Below are positions 6,195 through 15,455 of a stretch of DNA of 64,000 nucleotides, piece by piece. The position numbers and the translations under genes are program-made. Position 1 is the stretch's first letter, and the number at the start of each line of letters is the position of its first letter. The stretch comes from Planomonospora sp. ID82291. Lineage in GTDB: Bacteria; Actinomycetota; Actinomycetes; Streptosporangiales; Streptosporangiaceae. The stretch spans positions 1,488,001 to 1,552,000 of the forward strand of contig NZ_JABTEX010000002.1 of assembly GCF_015711645.1 (NCBI RefSeq). Reading direction: 5' to 3'. The notes beneath the pieces were generated by a model that was not told the DNA's origin, did not search any database, and was given only the letters and a program-made list of their open reading frames with translations.

Positions 6195-8569
6195 CGGCGC
6201 CCGCTCTCTCCCTTCAGCTCGTGCCGCCCGCTCTGGTCTCGTGGGCGGTCGCGCTCGTCCTCCTGGGCTGCCCGGCACCGGTCGGCGCCGTGGTGGGCGC
6301 CGTCGCCGCGGTCGGCGCGCTGCTGGTCGCCGCGCCGGTCCGCCGCGCCGGTGTGCGCCCGCTCCGGGGAACACCCGGCCGTGCGCCCGCGGGCAGGAAC
6401 GCGCTGATCGCGGTGCTCGGCTGTGCGGCGGCGACGGCCGCGACCGTGGCCTTCCGGGTCCACGCGGCCGACACGGGACCGGTGGCCGACCTGGTGCGGA
6501 AGGGGGGGTCGGCGACGGCGGAAGCGGTGCTGACGGACGACCCCCGGGAGATCCGGGGGCGGGCGCCGGCCTTCCGCGGGGAGAGCTTCGTCGTGCCCGC
6601 CAGGATCGAGGCGGTGACCACGGCCGCGGGCAGGACGCGGGTGCGGGCCGCGGTGGTGCTGCTCACCGCGGGGAAGGAGTGGCGGCCCCTGCTGCCGAGT
6701 CAGCGGATCGCGATCCGGGGGCGGTTCGGCCCGGCCGAGTCGGGAGAGCTGCTCGCCGCGGTGGTTCTCGTCCGTGACCCGCCGAAGGTGCTGAGCGGGC
6801 CGTCGGGGCTGCAGAACGCGGCGGGCGTGTTGCGGGCCGGTCTCCGAACCGCCGCCGACGTGCTTCCGCCGGACCGGCGCGGCCTGCTGCCGGGCCTGGT
6901 CGTCGGGGACGTGTCCCGGATGGACGAGGGGGTGAAGGCCGACTTCAAGGCGGCCGGGCTCAGCCACCTGACGGCGGTCAGCGGCGCGAACCTGGCGATC
7001 GTCGCCGGAGCCGCGGTGGCGCTGGCCCGGATGGCGGGCCTGCCGCTCGCCGCCAGAGCGCTGCTCGCCGTTCTGGCGATGCTGGCCTTCGCGGTCATCG
7101 CCCGGCCGTCGCCCAGCGTGCTCCGCGCGCTCCTCATGGGGTCCGTCGTCGCCTTGGCGCTCGGCACGGGCCGGTCCCGTGACGGCGTCGCGGCCCTGTC
7201 GGCGACCGTTCTCCTGCTGATCCTGTTCGACCCCGCGCTCGCCCGTTCGTACGGCTTCGCCCTGTCCGTGTGCGCCACCGGCGGCATCCTGGTGCTCGCT
7301 CCGCGCTGGCGTGACCGGATCCGCGCACGGATGCCCCGGATCCCCGGCTGGGCCGCCGAGGCGATCTCCGTACCCGCCGCCGCGCAGGCCGCCGTCACCC
7401 CCGTGCTCGTGCTCATGTCGGGGCAGCTCGCCCCCGTCGCGATCCCCGCCAACCTCCTCGCGGGCCCGGCCGTCGCTCCGGCGACCCTGCTCGGGTTCGC
7501 CGCGGCGCTGGTCGCGCCCGTGCTGATGCCGGTGGCCCGGACGCTGGTCCACCCGGCGGGGCTGGCGACCGGGTGGATCATCGCGGTGGCGGAGCGCGCG
7601 GCGGGCTTCCCGCTGGCGGTGGTGCCGTGGCCGGCCGGTCTCCCCGGACTGCTCCTGCTGGCCGCCGCCGCGCCGGCGGCCGTCCTGGTGCTGCGGCACC
7701 GGCGGACGCGGTGGATCGCCGCCGCCCTGGCGGCCGGAGCGCTGGCGGCGGTCGTCTCCGTGGGACCGGTGGTGGCCCGCTGGCCGCCGCGGGACTGGCT
7801 GCTGGTGGTCTGCGACGTCGGCCAGGGGGACGCGCTGCTGGTCGCCGCGGGAGGCGGCCGGGCGGTGGTCGTGGATGCGGGGCCGGATCCGGCGCAGGTG
7901 GACCGCTGCCTACGCGCCATGGGGGTCGAGGAGGTCCCGTTGATCATCCTGACCCACCCGCACGCCGACCACGTCGGCGGCCTGGACGGGGTGTTCCGCG
8001 GGCGCAGGGTGGGAGCCGTGCTGCTCGGCTCCGCAGCGCAGGGGAGCGAGAGTGCCGGGGCGCACGGTGACCTCGACCGCCGCAGGGTGACCCGGTGGAC
8101 GGCCCGGCCGGGCATGCGCTGGCGTTTCGGGCCGTCCGAGCTCACGGTCGTCGGTCCGGCGGGAGACCCGCCGGGAGGAGGGGCCGCGCACGGCGGAGGG
8201 GAGGGGACGGAGGTCAACAACGCCAGCGTCGTGGTGCACGTGCGCTGGGCCGCCGGGACGGCGCTGCTCACCGGGGACATCGAGACCGAGGCCCAGGAGG
8301 ATCTGCTCCGGCGGGGCCTCCCGTCCGCCGACATCATCAAGATCCCCCATCACGGGTCCGCCGGCCATCATCCGGCCTTCTTCGCGGCCTCCGGCGCCCG
8401 TGCGGCGCTGATCAGCGCCGGGGCGGACAACGGCTACGGCCACCCCGCCCCCGTGACCCTGGCTCGGCTGAACCGGCTCGGGGTGCGGACCTACCGGACC
8501 GACCTGTCGGGTGATCTGGCGGTGGTGCTCCGTGACGGAGGCCTGGCGGTCCTCCCCCGGGGGCGCTGA
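6191..8569 (+). CDS. comEC: ComEC/Rec2 DNA-uptake channel with metallo-beta-lactamase domain
   Basis: ComEC forms the inner-membrane channel for single-stranded DNA during transformation. The 792-residue protein starts with hydrophobic segments and an OB-like soluble region. The competence-domain signature HLTAVSGANLAIV lies near residue 258, followed by a cluster of membrane helices. The C-terminal third is a metallo-beta-lactamase-like domain: VCDVGQGDALLV near 540, the metal motif THPHADHVGG near 590, LLTGDIE, and IPHHGSAGHH near 717. The metal ligands look complete, consistent with a nuclease role on the non-transported strand (inference). Length and domain order are normal. It overlaps comEA by 4 nt. 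Confidence 0.93.
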   Translation: MTAPALSLQLVPPALVSWAVALVLLGCPAPVGAVVGAVAAVGALLVAAPVRRAGVRPLRGTPGRAPAGRNALIAVLGCAAATAATVAFRVHAADTGPVADLVRKGGSATAEAVLTDDPREIRGRAPAFRGESFVVPARIEAVTTAAGRTRVRAAVVLLTAGKEWRPLLPSQRIAIRGRFGPAESGELLAAVVLVRDPPKVLSGPSGLQNAAGVLRAGLRTAADVLPPDRRGLLPGLVVGDVSRMDEGVKADFKAAGLSHLTAVSGANLAIVAGAAVALARMAGLPLAARALLAVLAMLAFAVIARPSPSVLRALLMGSVVALALGTGRSRDGVAALSATVLLLILFDPALARSYGFALSVCATGGILVLAPRWRDRIRARMPRIPGWAAEAISVPAAAQAAVTPVLVLMSGQLAPVAIPANLLAGPAVAPATLLGFAAALVAPVLMPVARTLVHPAGLATGWIIAVAERAAGFPLAVVPWPAGLPGLLLLAAAAPAAVLVLRHRRTRWIAAALAAGALAAVVSVGPVVARWPPRDWLLVVCDVGQGDALLVAAGGGRAVVVDAGPDPAQVDRCLRAMGVEEVPLIILTHPHADHVGGLDGVFRGRRVGAVLLGSAAQGSESAGAHGDLDRRRVTRWTARPGMRWRFGPSELTVVGPAGDPPGGGAAHGGGEGTEVNNASVVVHVRWAAGTALLTGDIETEAQEDLLRRGLPSADIIKIPHHGSAGHHPAFFAASGARAALISAGADNGYGHPAPVTLARLNRLGVRTYRTDLSGDLAVVLRDGGLAVLPRGR

Positions 8570-8891
8570 TCCGCCCGCGCACGCCTCCCCGCCTCCTCCA
8601 CGCGGTCCCTCCTGCTCCGAGGCCTGCTCGGAGGCCTGCTCCGGGGCCTGCTCCGAGGCCTGCTCTGGGGCGCGCGGGCCCCGCCCGGAGGTCGCTCCGG
8701 GACGTCCGGCCGGAAGGGAACCGGGGAGGGGCCGAGGGGCCGAGGGTGGGGAAGGGGAAGGGAACGGGGAAGGCCGGTGCCGCGCGTCGTGAGGGGAGGC
8801 CCTGGGGGGAGGTGCAGGACCTCCGCCGGGGACGGCGTCCGGAGAGGAGGCGCGGGGCCTCCCGGGGACGGCGTCCAGGGGACGGGTCTCG
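8570..8891. other. GC-rich spacer between comEC and the zinc-ribbon gene
   Basis: These 320 nt hold no supported gene. They contain a 12-bp tandem repeat (8612-8671) and two copies of GGGGACGGCGTCC (near 8828 and 8866). The genes on either side converge, so terminator function is possible, but no clear stem was found. Confidence 0.5.
8612..8671. repeat. 12-bp tandem repeat, five copies
   Basis: The unit CTGCTCCGAGGC starts at 8612, 8624, 8636, 8648 and 8660, with one or two substitutions per copy. It is intergenic and probably a slippage product. Confidence 0.85.
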
Positions 8892-9047
8892 CTAGGCCGG
8901 TGTCCTGGCCGGACGGCGGAACTCGGTGTTCACGTCGGCGGCGTAGACCGAGCGCTTGCACCGCGCACAGCGGTACATGATGGGGCCCTCGTCGAGGACC
9001 GTTCCGCAGCGCGGGCAGGTGTGACGGCGAACGGTGGACGTCATCAT
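8892..9047 (-). CDS. 51-residue zinc-ribbon protein
   Basis: This short minus-strand gene starts at tandem ATG codons behind a perfect GGAGGTG (9054-9060) spaced 6 nt away, strong evidence for translation. The product contains two CxxC pairs, HTCPRCGTVL and YRCARCKRSV, 13 residues apart, forming a rubredoxin-like or treble-clef zinc ribbon. A short basic tail ends FRRPARTPA. It is too small for an enzyme; such ribbons usually bind nucleic acid or a protein partner. It is transcribed divergently from holA. Its partner is unknown. Confidence 0.75.
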   Translation of the reverse strand: MMTSTVRRHTCPRCGTVLDEGPIMYRCARCKRSVYAADVNTEFRRPARTPA

Positions 9048-9158
9048 GGTTTTCACCTCCTCTGTCCTCATCTGATAGTGCCCCGGAGCACCTGCGTTCC
9101 GATGGCGAATGGCTTGCTGATTGCGATTCGGTCGCCGTCACGTGGCATGCTGCTCGGC

Positions 9159-10130
9159 ATGGCGGCAACCGATCCAGCACCCGTGACCCTGGTGACCGGC
9201 GACGAGGAACTGCTGGCCGACCGCGCGGTGGGCGAGGTGATAGCGGCGGTCCGGGCGGCGGACCCCGGCGCCGAGGTCGTCGATCTGGCGGGCGGGAAGG
9301 TGGAATCAGGCGAGGTGACCCGGTTGACCTCGCCGTCGCTGTTCGGTGACCGGTCCGTGGTGGTCATCCGCTCGGCGCAGGACCTGGCGAAGGACGTCGC
9401 CTCCGAGATCGTCTCCTATGCCGCGAACCCCGCTGACGACGCCGTGCTGGTCCTCGTCCATCCCGGGGGGGTGAAGGGCAAGGCCCTGGTCGACGGGGTG
9501 AAGAAGGCCGGAGCCCGGGTGGTCACCGTCAGCAGGCTGACCAAGCCCGCCGAACGGCTGGCCTTCGTCAAGGCCGAGCTGAAGCGCGCCGGGCGGACCG
9601 TCGGCGCAGACGCGGCCGGAGCCCTGCTCGACGCGGTCGGCAACGACCTGCGGGAGCTCGCGGCGGCCTGCAGCCAGCTCGCCTTCGACACCCCGGGCAA
9701 GGTCATCGACGAGGCCGCCGTGGCCCGGTACCACCGGGGCCGGGCCGAGGTCAGCGGGTTCACCGTGGCCGACTCCGCCATCGCGGGCAGGCTGGGCGAC
9801 GCGCTCGAACAGGTGCGGTGGGCCCTGGCCACGGGGACGGCCCCGGTGCTGCTGGTGAGCGCGCTCGCCAGGGGCCTGCGCTCGCTGGCCAAGGTGGGCG
9901 GGGCCCCGCGCAACCTGCGGGGCGGGCAGCTCGCCGCCCACCTCGGCATGCCGCCCTGGCAGGTCGGCCGGGTCCAGGAGCAGCTGAACGGCTGGGGACC
10001 CGAGGGCATCGCGCGTGCGCTCCAGGCGGTGGCCGCAGCCGACGAGCAGGTCAAGGGCGGTGGCGCGGACCCGGCCTACGCGCTGGAGCGGGCCGTCCAG
10101 ACCATCGTGGCGAGCCGCGACGGTCGCTGA
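9159..10130 (+). CDS. holA: DNA polymerase III delta subunit
   Basis: HolA opens the beta sliding clamp as part of the clamp loader. The protein (323 residues from ATG 9159) begins with the family's VTLVTGDEELLADRAVGEVI in the Rossmann-like AAA+ fold. It has SLFGDRSVVVIRSAQ, the helical region LDAVGNDLRELAAACSQLAF, and the C-terminal collar ending YALERAVQTIVASRDG. No Walker residues are expected, since delta does not bind ATP. The frame opens at 9021, but homologs begin close to the ATDPAPVTLVTG stretch, so ATG 9159 was chosen; no strong ribosome binding site is seen. It faces rpsT, a conserved actinobacterial arrangement. Confidence 0.92.
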   Translation: MAATDPAPVTLVTGDEELLADRAVGEVIAAVRAADPGAEVVDLAGGKVESGEVTRLTSPSLFGDRSVVVIRSAQDLAKDVASEIVSYAANPADDAVLVLVHPGGVKGKALVDGVKKAGARVVTVSRLTKPAERLAFVKAELKRAGRTVGADAAGALLDAVGNDLRELAAACSQLAFDTPGKVIDEAAVARYHRGRAEVSGFTVADSAIAGRLGDALEQVRWALATGTAPVLLVSALARGLRSLAKVGGAPRNLRGGQLAAHLGMPPWQVGRVQEQLNGWGPEGIARALQAVAAADEQVKGGGADPAYALERAVQTIVASRDGR

Positions 10131-10238
10131 CGGCGCCGACCGGCCGTGATGCGCGACGCGGCCGGGCGTGGGAACGAGGATCCGATCGGAACGAGGGATC
10201 CGCAAGGCGCGGGGCCGCGGAGTGCGGGGCATGGAACG

Positions 10239-10277
10239 CCGAAGCGCCGCACCCCGGGGAGGGGCGCGGCGCTTCGG
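10239..10277 (-). terminator. terminator of rpsT, shared with holA
   Basis: CCGAAGCGCCGC (10239-10250) and GCGGCGCTTCGG (10266-10277) form a perfect 12-bp stem with a 15-nt loop. It lies 14 nt past the rpsT stop and 108 nt past the holA stop, so it can serve both converging genes. Confidence 0.8.
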
Positions 10278-10290
10278 TGAAGAACCGGGA

Positions 10291-10563
10291 CTACTTGGCG
10301 GCCGTCAGGGTGGCGGCGCGCTGGGCGATCGCCGACTTGCGGTTGGCGGCCTGGTTCTTGTGGATGACGCCCTTGCTGGCGGCCTTGTCCAGCTGGCGGG
10401 AGGCGGCGCGCTGGAGCGCGATGGCCTCGTCGACGTTGCCCTGCTCGGCGGCCTCGCGGAACTTGCGGATCGCCGTCTTGAGGGACGACTTGACAGCCTT
10501 GTTGCGCAGCCGGGCCTTCTCGTTCTGCCGGTTGCGCTTGATCTGGGACTTGATGTTCGCCAC
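10291..10563 (-). CDS. rpsT: 30S ribosomal protein S20
   Basis: S20 is a small basic primary binder of 16S rRNA. The 90-residue sequence starts [20 protein letters not shown] and continues with [15 protein letters not shown] and [18 protein letters not shown], all family hallmarks. The start is GTG at 10563 with GAGG 7 nt upstream. The frame is open further upstream, but that extension is not part of the family. The gene is monocistronic and convergent with holA. Confidence 0.97.
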   Translation of the reverse strand: MANIKSQIKRNRQNEKARLRNKAVKSSLKTAIRKFREAAEQGNVDEAIALQRAASRQLDKAASKGVIHKNQAANRKSAIAQRAATLTAAK

Positions 10564-10709
10564 GAAGAAGCCTCGGTGATGTCGTCGGATGGGGCGCGCG
10601 GGCAGAGAGGGCGCGCCACACGCAATTGAACAAGCTACCAACTGCCCTGGCGGTCGCTCAAATCGACGGCCGGGGCAGAAGGATGCATGGACAGCCTACC
10701 GCGTCGATC

Positions 10710-11729
10710 TCAGGGCCGGTACCAGGAGCCGGTGTATTCGGCCCAGTCCTCGTCGGTGGCGGCGAAGTCCACGTAGAGCGCCAGCCCGAACCGCTCGCGC
10801 GGCGTCCCCCGGTGGGTCAGCGCCAGCCGGGCGCCCTCGGCCGCCGCGGCGACGCTCTCGGCCGCGTCGCCCCAGGCGAAACCGTGGTCGTGGTAGGCGG
10901 GTGCGCCCAGCAGCAGGGTCGTGTTCTCGGGCACGAGCCCCAGGGCGATCTCGCCCTGCTGCACGACGTGGCCGCCGTAGAGCGAGTCGAGCGGCAGGTA
11001 GGAGTCGTAGGTCATGATCGCGACCTGGTCGGTGCGGGACGCGACCTCGCGGAAGTAGTCCCGCAACCAGTACTTGTCGTGGCCGATGGCGGCGCGGGAG
11101 GCCGGACGGAGACCGGGGAGGGGCTCGATCTGCGGGGTCGAGGTGGACAGGACGCCGTCGCCGACCAGGGGGCGGGTCCGGTCCAGCAGGTCGAGGAAGT
11201 CCGCGTCGCCGCTGGTGACCGGTTCGAAGTTGTAGTGCACGCCGTCGAATCCGGCGGCCATGACGTCCCGCGCCCCGTCGAGCACGCGCTGCCGGGCGGC
11301 CGGGTCTCCGAGGTCGAGCAGGCCGGCGCCGACCTTCTGCCCGAGCCAGGCGGAGACGCGGACGCCCGGCAGTTCGGCCCGCCACCACGTGAGGAGATCC
11401 CGCGCGCCGGGATACCGGGTGGCGGGGAGGGCTCCGTCGAACCCGAACGGGCCGGCGTGGACGTAGACGTCGCGGATCCCGGTGCCGCGCAGCCGTACGG
11501 CCAGGGCCTTGACGTCGGCCTCGGTCCTGCGGCCGTCCACCCAGGCGTGCCCCATCCACAGGGCGTCGTGGCCGGTGCTCCGGGCCCAGGAGGCGGGCGC
11601 GCCGGAGAACTGGAGCCAGAAGAAGGCCGCGGCCATCGAGGGGAGCGCCAGGAGAACGGCCGCCGTCGCGGCGAGCGCGCGCAGGCAGCGCCGTAGCGTG
11701 ATCCGTTTCGCTGGTCGGGATGTCGTCAT
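10710..11729 (-). CDS. GH18-like TIM-barrel protein, membrane-anchored or secreted
   Basis: A 339-residue protein with an N-terminal basic stretch and a hydrophobic segment ([20 protein letters not shown], ~17-36), an uncleaved anchor or signal peptide. The rest reads as a beta/alpha barrel: [27 protein letters not shown], then [14 protein letters not shown] at the place of the GH18 catalytic strand, and [12 protein letters not shown]. In chitinases that strand reads DxxDxDxE; here it is DGVHYNFE, keeping the terminal Glu acid but replacing both inner Asp with His and Asn. It may be a glycosidase of altered specificity or a carbohydrate-binding relative. It is separate from the true chitinase at 14-15.3 kb. 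Function is inferred from fold only. Confidence 0.65.
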   Translation of the reverse strand: MTTSRPAKRITLRRCLRALAATAAVLLALPSMAAAFFWLQFSGAPASWARSTGHDALWMGHAWVDGRRTEADVKALAVRLRGTGIRDVYVHAGPFGFDGALPATRYPGARDLLTWWRAELPGVRVSAWLGQKVGAGLLDLGDPAARQRVLDGARDVMAAGFDGVHYNFEPVTSGDADFLDLLDRTRPLVGDGVLSTSTPQIEPLPGLRPASRAAIGHDKYWLRDYFREVASRTDQVAIMTYDSYLPLDSLYGGHVVQQGEIALGLVPENTTLLLGAPAYHDHGFAWGDAAESVAAAAEGARLALTHRGTPRERFGLALYVDFAATDEDWAEYTGSWYRP

Positions 11730-12053
11730 CCGGACATGTCACCCTGGCCCGCCCGTTCCGTCAACGGGAGGGCCGTGGCCCTCCCGCGCCGAGGCGGGGC
11801 GGACGGCGGGCCCGTGAGGACGGGTGCTGCGGCAGGGACCGCGGCGGGCAGCGTAGCGGCCACTGCGGTGAGGGGCCGGGCGGCCACTGCGGTGAAGGGT
11901 CGGGCGGGCGGTGCGGTGAGCGGTGAGGGAAGCGTGGCGGCGGAGCGGTTCGCCCGGCGGCGTGAAGCCATCGGCCTTCTCGCTAAACTTGCTGGGAAGA
12001 TAGCTGGATTTGCCAGCCCTTTGATCCACTCAATCCCGTCGAAACGGACACCG
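11730..12053. other. lepA upstream region, no separate gene
   Basis: The lepA frame is open back to 11736, but this segment does not resemble the family and has shuffled Gly/Arg composition. It contains two near-identical 25-bp copies (11856-11880 and 11880-11904, core GCGGCCACTGCGGTGA). The stretch 11975-12035 is less GC-rich (CTCGCTAAACTTGCTG) and is the likely promoter region; no confident boxes were assigned. Confidence 0.5.
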
Positions 12054-13892
12054 GTGCGTAATCAGCCTGGCCAGACCGATCCCGCGGTGATCCGCAACTT
12101 CTGCATCATCGCGCACATCGACCACGGCAAGTCGACGCTTGCCGACCGCATGCTGCAGATCACCGGCGTGGTCGACGACCGCTCCATGCGCGCCCAGTAC
12201 CTCGACCGGATGGACATCGAGCGCGAGCGCGGCATCACCATCAAGTCCCAGGCGGTCCGGCTGCCGTGGAAGGTCGGCGAGACCGACCACGTCCTCAACA
12301 TGATCGACACCCCGGGGCACGTGGACTTCACCTACGAGGTCTCCCGGTCGCTGCAGGCCTGCGAGGGCGCGATCCTGCTGGTCGACGCCGCGCAGGGGAT
12401 CGAGGCGCAGACGCTGGCCAACCTCTACCTGGCCATGAACGCCGACATGACGATCATCCCGGTGCTCAACAAGATCGATCTTCCCGCCGCCCAGCCGGAG
12501 AAGTACGCCGCGGAGATCGCGCACCTCATCGGCTGCGAGCCGGAGGACGTGCTGAAGGTCTCCGGCAAGACCGGCGTCGGCGTCCGCGAGCTCCTGGACC
12601 ACGTGGTCGAGCGCGTCCCGGCCCCGGTCGGCGCGGCCGAGGCGCCCGCCCGCGCGCTGATCTTCGACTCGGTCTACGACACCTACCGCGGCGTCATCAC
12701 CTACGTCCGGGTCATGGACGGCCACCTGGGCAAGCGCGAGCGCATCCTGATGATGTCCACCGCCGCGACCCACGAGACGCTGGAGATCGGCGTCATCTCG
12801 CCGGAGCCGAAGATCGCCGACCAGGGTCTGGGCGTCGGCGAGGTGGGCTACCTGATCACCGGGGTGAAGGACGTCCGCCAGTCGCGCGTCGGCGACACCG
12901 TGACCTCCGTGACGCGTCCCGCCGCAGAGGCGCTCGGCGGCTACGAGCACCCCAAGCCGATGGTCTTCTCCGGCCTCTACCCGGTCGACGGCGACGACTA
13001 CCCGGAGCTGCGCGAGGCCCTGGACAAGCTCCAGCTCAACGACGCCGCCCTGGTCTACGAGCCCGAGACCTCGGCGGCGCTGGGCTTCGGCTTCCGCTGC
13101 GGCTTCCTCGGCCTGCTCCACATGGAGATCGTCCGCGAGCGCCTGGAGCGGGAGTTCAACCTCTCGCTCATCTCCACCGCGCCGAACGTCGTCTACCGGG
13201 TGATCATGGAGGACGGCAAGGAGGTCGTCGTCACCAACCCGTCGGAGTTCCCCACCGGCAAGGTGGACAAGGTCTTCGAGCCGATGGTGAAGTCGACCGT
13301 GCTGGTCCCCTCGGAGTTCATCGGCGCGATCATGGAGCTCTGCCAGAACCGGCGCGGCAACCTGCAGGGCATGGACTACCTGTCGGAGGACCGCGTCGAG
13401 ATCCGCTACACCATGCCGCTCGGCGAGATCATCTTCGACTTCTTCGACCAGCTCAAGTCGCGCACGCGCGGCTACGCCTCGCTCGACTACGAGCCCTCCG
13501 GCGAGCAGGAGTCGGAGCTGGTCAAGGTCGACATCCTGCTGCAGGGCGAGGCCGTCGACGCCTTCAGCGCCATCGTGCACAAGGACAAGGCGTACGGCTA
13601 CGGCGTCGAGATGGCCAAGAAGCTCCGCGAGCTGATCCCCCGGCAGCAGTTCGAGGTGCCGATCCAGGCCGCCATCGGGGCCCGGGTCATCGCCCGGGAG
13701 AACATCCGCGCCATCCGCAAGGACGTCCTCGCCAAGTGCTACGGCGGCGACATCTCCCGTAAGCGCAAGCTGCTGGAGAAGCAGAAGGAGGGCAAGAAGC
13801 GGATGAAGATGGTCGGCCGGGTGGAGGTCCCCCAGGAGGCCTTCGTCGCCGCGCTGTCCACCGAGTCCTCCACCGACAAGCCCAAGAAGTAG
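12054..13892 (+). CDS. lepA: elongation factor 4 (back-translocating GTPase LepA)
   Basis: EF4 is a ribosomal translocase-like GTPase acting on stalled or mis-translocated ribosomes. The G domain starts immediately ([20 protein letters not shown]) with RGITIKSQ as switch I, DTPGHVDF as G3 and NKIDLPAA as G4. Domains II and III follow, then the LepA-specific C-terminal domain ([16 protein letters not shown]-like region, [20 protein letters not shown]). GTG 12054 was chosen because the leader [15 protein letters not shown] matches the normal family N-terminus and gives 612 residues. A long upstream extension is in frame but unlikely. It converges on the chitinase gene across a strong hairpin. 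Confidence 0.96.
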   Translation: MRNQPGQTDPAVIRNFCIIAHIDHGKSTLADRMLQITGVVDDRSMRAQYLDRMDIERERGITIKSQAVRLPWKVGETDHVLNMIDTPGHVDFTYEVSRSLQACEGAILLVDAAQGIEAQTLANLYLAMNADMTIIPVLNKIDLPAAQPEKYAAEIAHLIGCEPEDVLKVSGKTGVGVRELLDHVVERVPAPVGAAEAPARALIFDSVYDTYRGVITYVRVMDGHLGKRERILMMSTAATHETLEIGVISPEPKIADQGLGVGEVGYLITGVKDVRQSRVGDTVTSVTRPAAEALGGYEHPKPMVFSGLYPVDGDDYPELREALDKLQLNDAALVYEPETSAALGFGFRCGFLGLLHMEIVRERLEREFNLSLISTAPNVVYRVIMEDGKEVVVTNPSEFPTGKVDKVFEPMVKSTVLVPSEFIGAIMELCQNRRGNLQGMDYLSEDRVEIRYTMPLGEIIFDFFDQLKSRTRGYASLDYEPSGEQESELVKVDILLQGEAVDAFSAIVHKDKAYGYGVEMAKKLRELIPRQQFEVPIQAAIGARVIARENIRAIRKDVLAKCYGGDISRKRKLLEKQKEGKKRMKMVGRVEVPQEAFVAALSTESSTDKPKK

Positions 13893-13906
13893 CCCCGGAA
13901 GGGGAA

Positions 13907-13945
13907 CCGGAGGGGCGGGCGCCGGTCCGGCGCCCGCCCCTCCGG
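13907..13945. terminator. strong bidirectional terminator between lepA and the chitinase gene
   Basis: A perfect 17-bp stem (13907-13923 with 13929-13945, outer bases CCGGAGGGGC) closes on a 5-nt loop GGTCC. It sits 14 nt after lepA and 82 nt after the end of the minus-strand chitinase gene. Confidence 0.88.
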
Positions 13946-14026
13946 CCTCTTCTCCCGCGGCCGTTCAGGCCGCGGTCGATCGCCGGCGGGACCCGCGCGT
14001 TCGTGGGCGCGGGCCCCGCGGAGCCG

Positions 14027-15313
14027 TCAGCGCAGGACCGCGTGGAGCGCCGAGGTCAGCGATCCCGCGGCGTCGTCCTGGTCCAGCGACCACATCATCG
14101 AGCCGCCGAGGCCCTTCAGGCGGATGTAGAGGGCCTTCTGCGTCACCGCCGCCGGATCGTCGTAGGACCAGAACTCGTTGCCGTCGTAGAGCCACATGGC
14201 GCCCGTGCGCAGGTCGCGGTGGCGCTTGCCGGGCTTGTCCACCAGGTCCTTGTAGTCCTCGGTGCCCGCGGCCCACCTGCCCGGGGCGGGACCGGTGGCG
14301 GTGCCGTACAGGCCGTTCCTGCCGCCGGTCACGCCGGTCCAGCCCTGTCCGTAGGCGGGCACGCCGACCACGATCTTCCTGGCCGGGGCGCCGCGCGACA
14401 GGTAGTCGCGCACGGTCGCATCGACGCTGTAGCGCACCTCGTTCGGGTCGCGCCGGTCGGTGAGCAGGTTGCCGTTGTGACCGGTGCGGGTCTCCCAGGA
14501 GCCGTGCAGGTCGTAGCCCTGGACGGTGGCGAAGGTCAGGTTCCGGAAGACCTCGCGGACCTCGAAGCCCGCGTCGATCTTCGTCGCGGCGGCGGGGAGG
14601 AAGGCGGTGAGCTCGCTGCGCCGGTCGAAGGCGTTCATCTGACGGCGGAGTTCGGCGACGAAGAGGGTGAAGTTCCGCCGGTCCTCGGGCCGGATCACGT
14701 TGCCCTCGGCGCCGGAGGAGCCGGGCCACTCCCAGTCGAGGTCGATGCCGTCGAAGACGCCGGCCCCCGTACCGGGCGCGGTCCCCGGCAGGTCGCCGCG
14801 CAGCCACAGGTCGATGCAGGAGGAGGCCAGTGCGGCGCGGCCCTCGGGGGTGAGGACGGCGTCGGAGAAGTACCTCGAACCGGTCCAGCCGCCGAGCGAG
14901 ATCAGCACCTTGAGCCCGGGGTGCCTGGCCTTGAGCTTCCTGAGCTGGTTGAGGTTGCCGGCCAGGGCCTGGCCTGCGGCGTCGGCGACGCCGTCCACGC
15001 TCTGCTCGGCGGGGACCGGGCGCTGCCAGTCGGCCCAGGGGTCGGAGGAGGAGCACGCGCCCTGCTCGCTGACGGAGCCGAAGGCGTAGTTGATGTGGGT
15101 CAGCTTGGCGGCCGAGCCGCTGGTGTCGAGGTCCTTGACGTGGAAGTCGCGCCCGTAGACGCCCCATTGGATGAAGTAGCCGACCCGCTTGAAGCGGTCG
15201 CCGTGGCCGGCGGTCTCGGCCTGGGCGGGTGCGGGGGCGGCGGCCACGGCGAGGCCGGTGGCGAGCGCGGCCGTGAGCATGCGCCGGAGGAGTCTCTGCA
15301 CGGGATTCTCCAC
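14027..15313 (-). CDS. secreted GH18 chitinase
   Basis: Family 18 chitinases cleave beta-1,4-N-acetylglucosamine polymers with retention. The 428-residue protein has a signal peptide (RRMLTAALATGLAVAAAPAPAQA, cut predicted after AQA). The barrel begins KRVGYFIQWGVYGRDFHVKD. The catalytic signature FDGIDLDWEWPG gives the full DxxDxDxE with its Glu acid near residue 194. Substrate-site residues in LISLGGWTGS, TVQGYDLHGSWE and GGSMMWSLDQDD are all present. There is no separate chitin-binding domain, so it is a single-domain enzyme. The start is GTG 15313; a palindromic operator lies 16 nt upstream, suggesting substrate-responsive repression. Confidence 0.92.
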   Translation of the reverse strand: MENPVQRLLRRMLTAALATGLAVAAAPAPAQAETAGHGDRFKRVGYFIQWGVYGRDFHVKDLDTSGSAAKLTHINYAFGSVSEQGACSSSDPWADWQRPVPAEQSVDGVADAAGQALAGNLNQLRKLKARHPGLKVLISLGGWTGSRYFSDAVLTPEGRAALASSCIDLWLRGDLPGTAPGTGAGVFDGIDLDWEWPGSSGAEGNVIRPEDRRNFTLFVAELRRQMNAFDRRSELTAFLPAAATKIDAGFEVREVFRNLTFATVQGYDLHGSWETRTGHNGNLLTDRRDPNEVRYSVDATVRDYLSRGAPARKIVVGVPAYGQGWTGVTGGRNGLYGTATGPAPGRWAAGTEDYKDLVDKPGKRHRDLRTGAMWLYDGNEFWSYDDPAAVTQKALYIRLKGLGGSMMWSLDQDDAAGSLTSALHAVLR

Positions 15314-15328
15314 AATGGAATCGGGTCA

Positions 15329-15353
15329 ACTTATAGGAAACTTTCCTTTAAGT
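15329..15353 (-). promoter_or_regulatory. palindromic operator at the chitinase promoter
   Basis: A 25-bp palindrome centred on base 15341 with core AGGAAACTTTCCT; 11 of 12 base pairs match between arms. It begins 16 nt upstream of the chitinase GTG and lies in an AT-rich patch, so it overlaps the promoter or 5' leader. TTAGGAAA/TTTCCTAA-type palindromes are, to my recollection, associated with ROK-family control of sugar genes in actinobacteria; the regulator here is inference. Confidence 0.7.
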
Positions 15354-15455
15354 TTTCCCGGATCGTAGGCGCGGCCGATCGACGCGTCAACGGCTTCCTG
15401 AGAAGCCCGCCGATTTGCTGCACGATGACCGGTCTGCTCGCTACGGTCATGCCTC

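Noticed and set aside
12030-13580. 516-codon minus-strand frame opposite lepA
   Set aside because: Shadow of the conserved lepA gene; no ribosome site or recognisable motifs.
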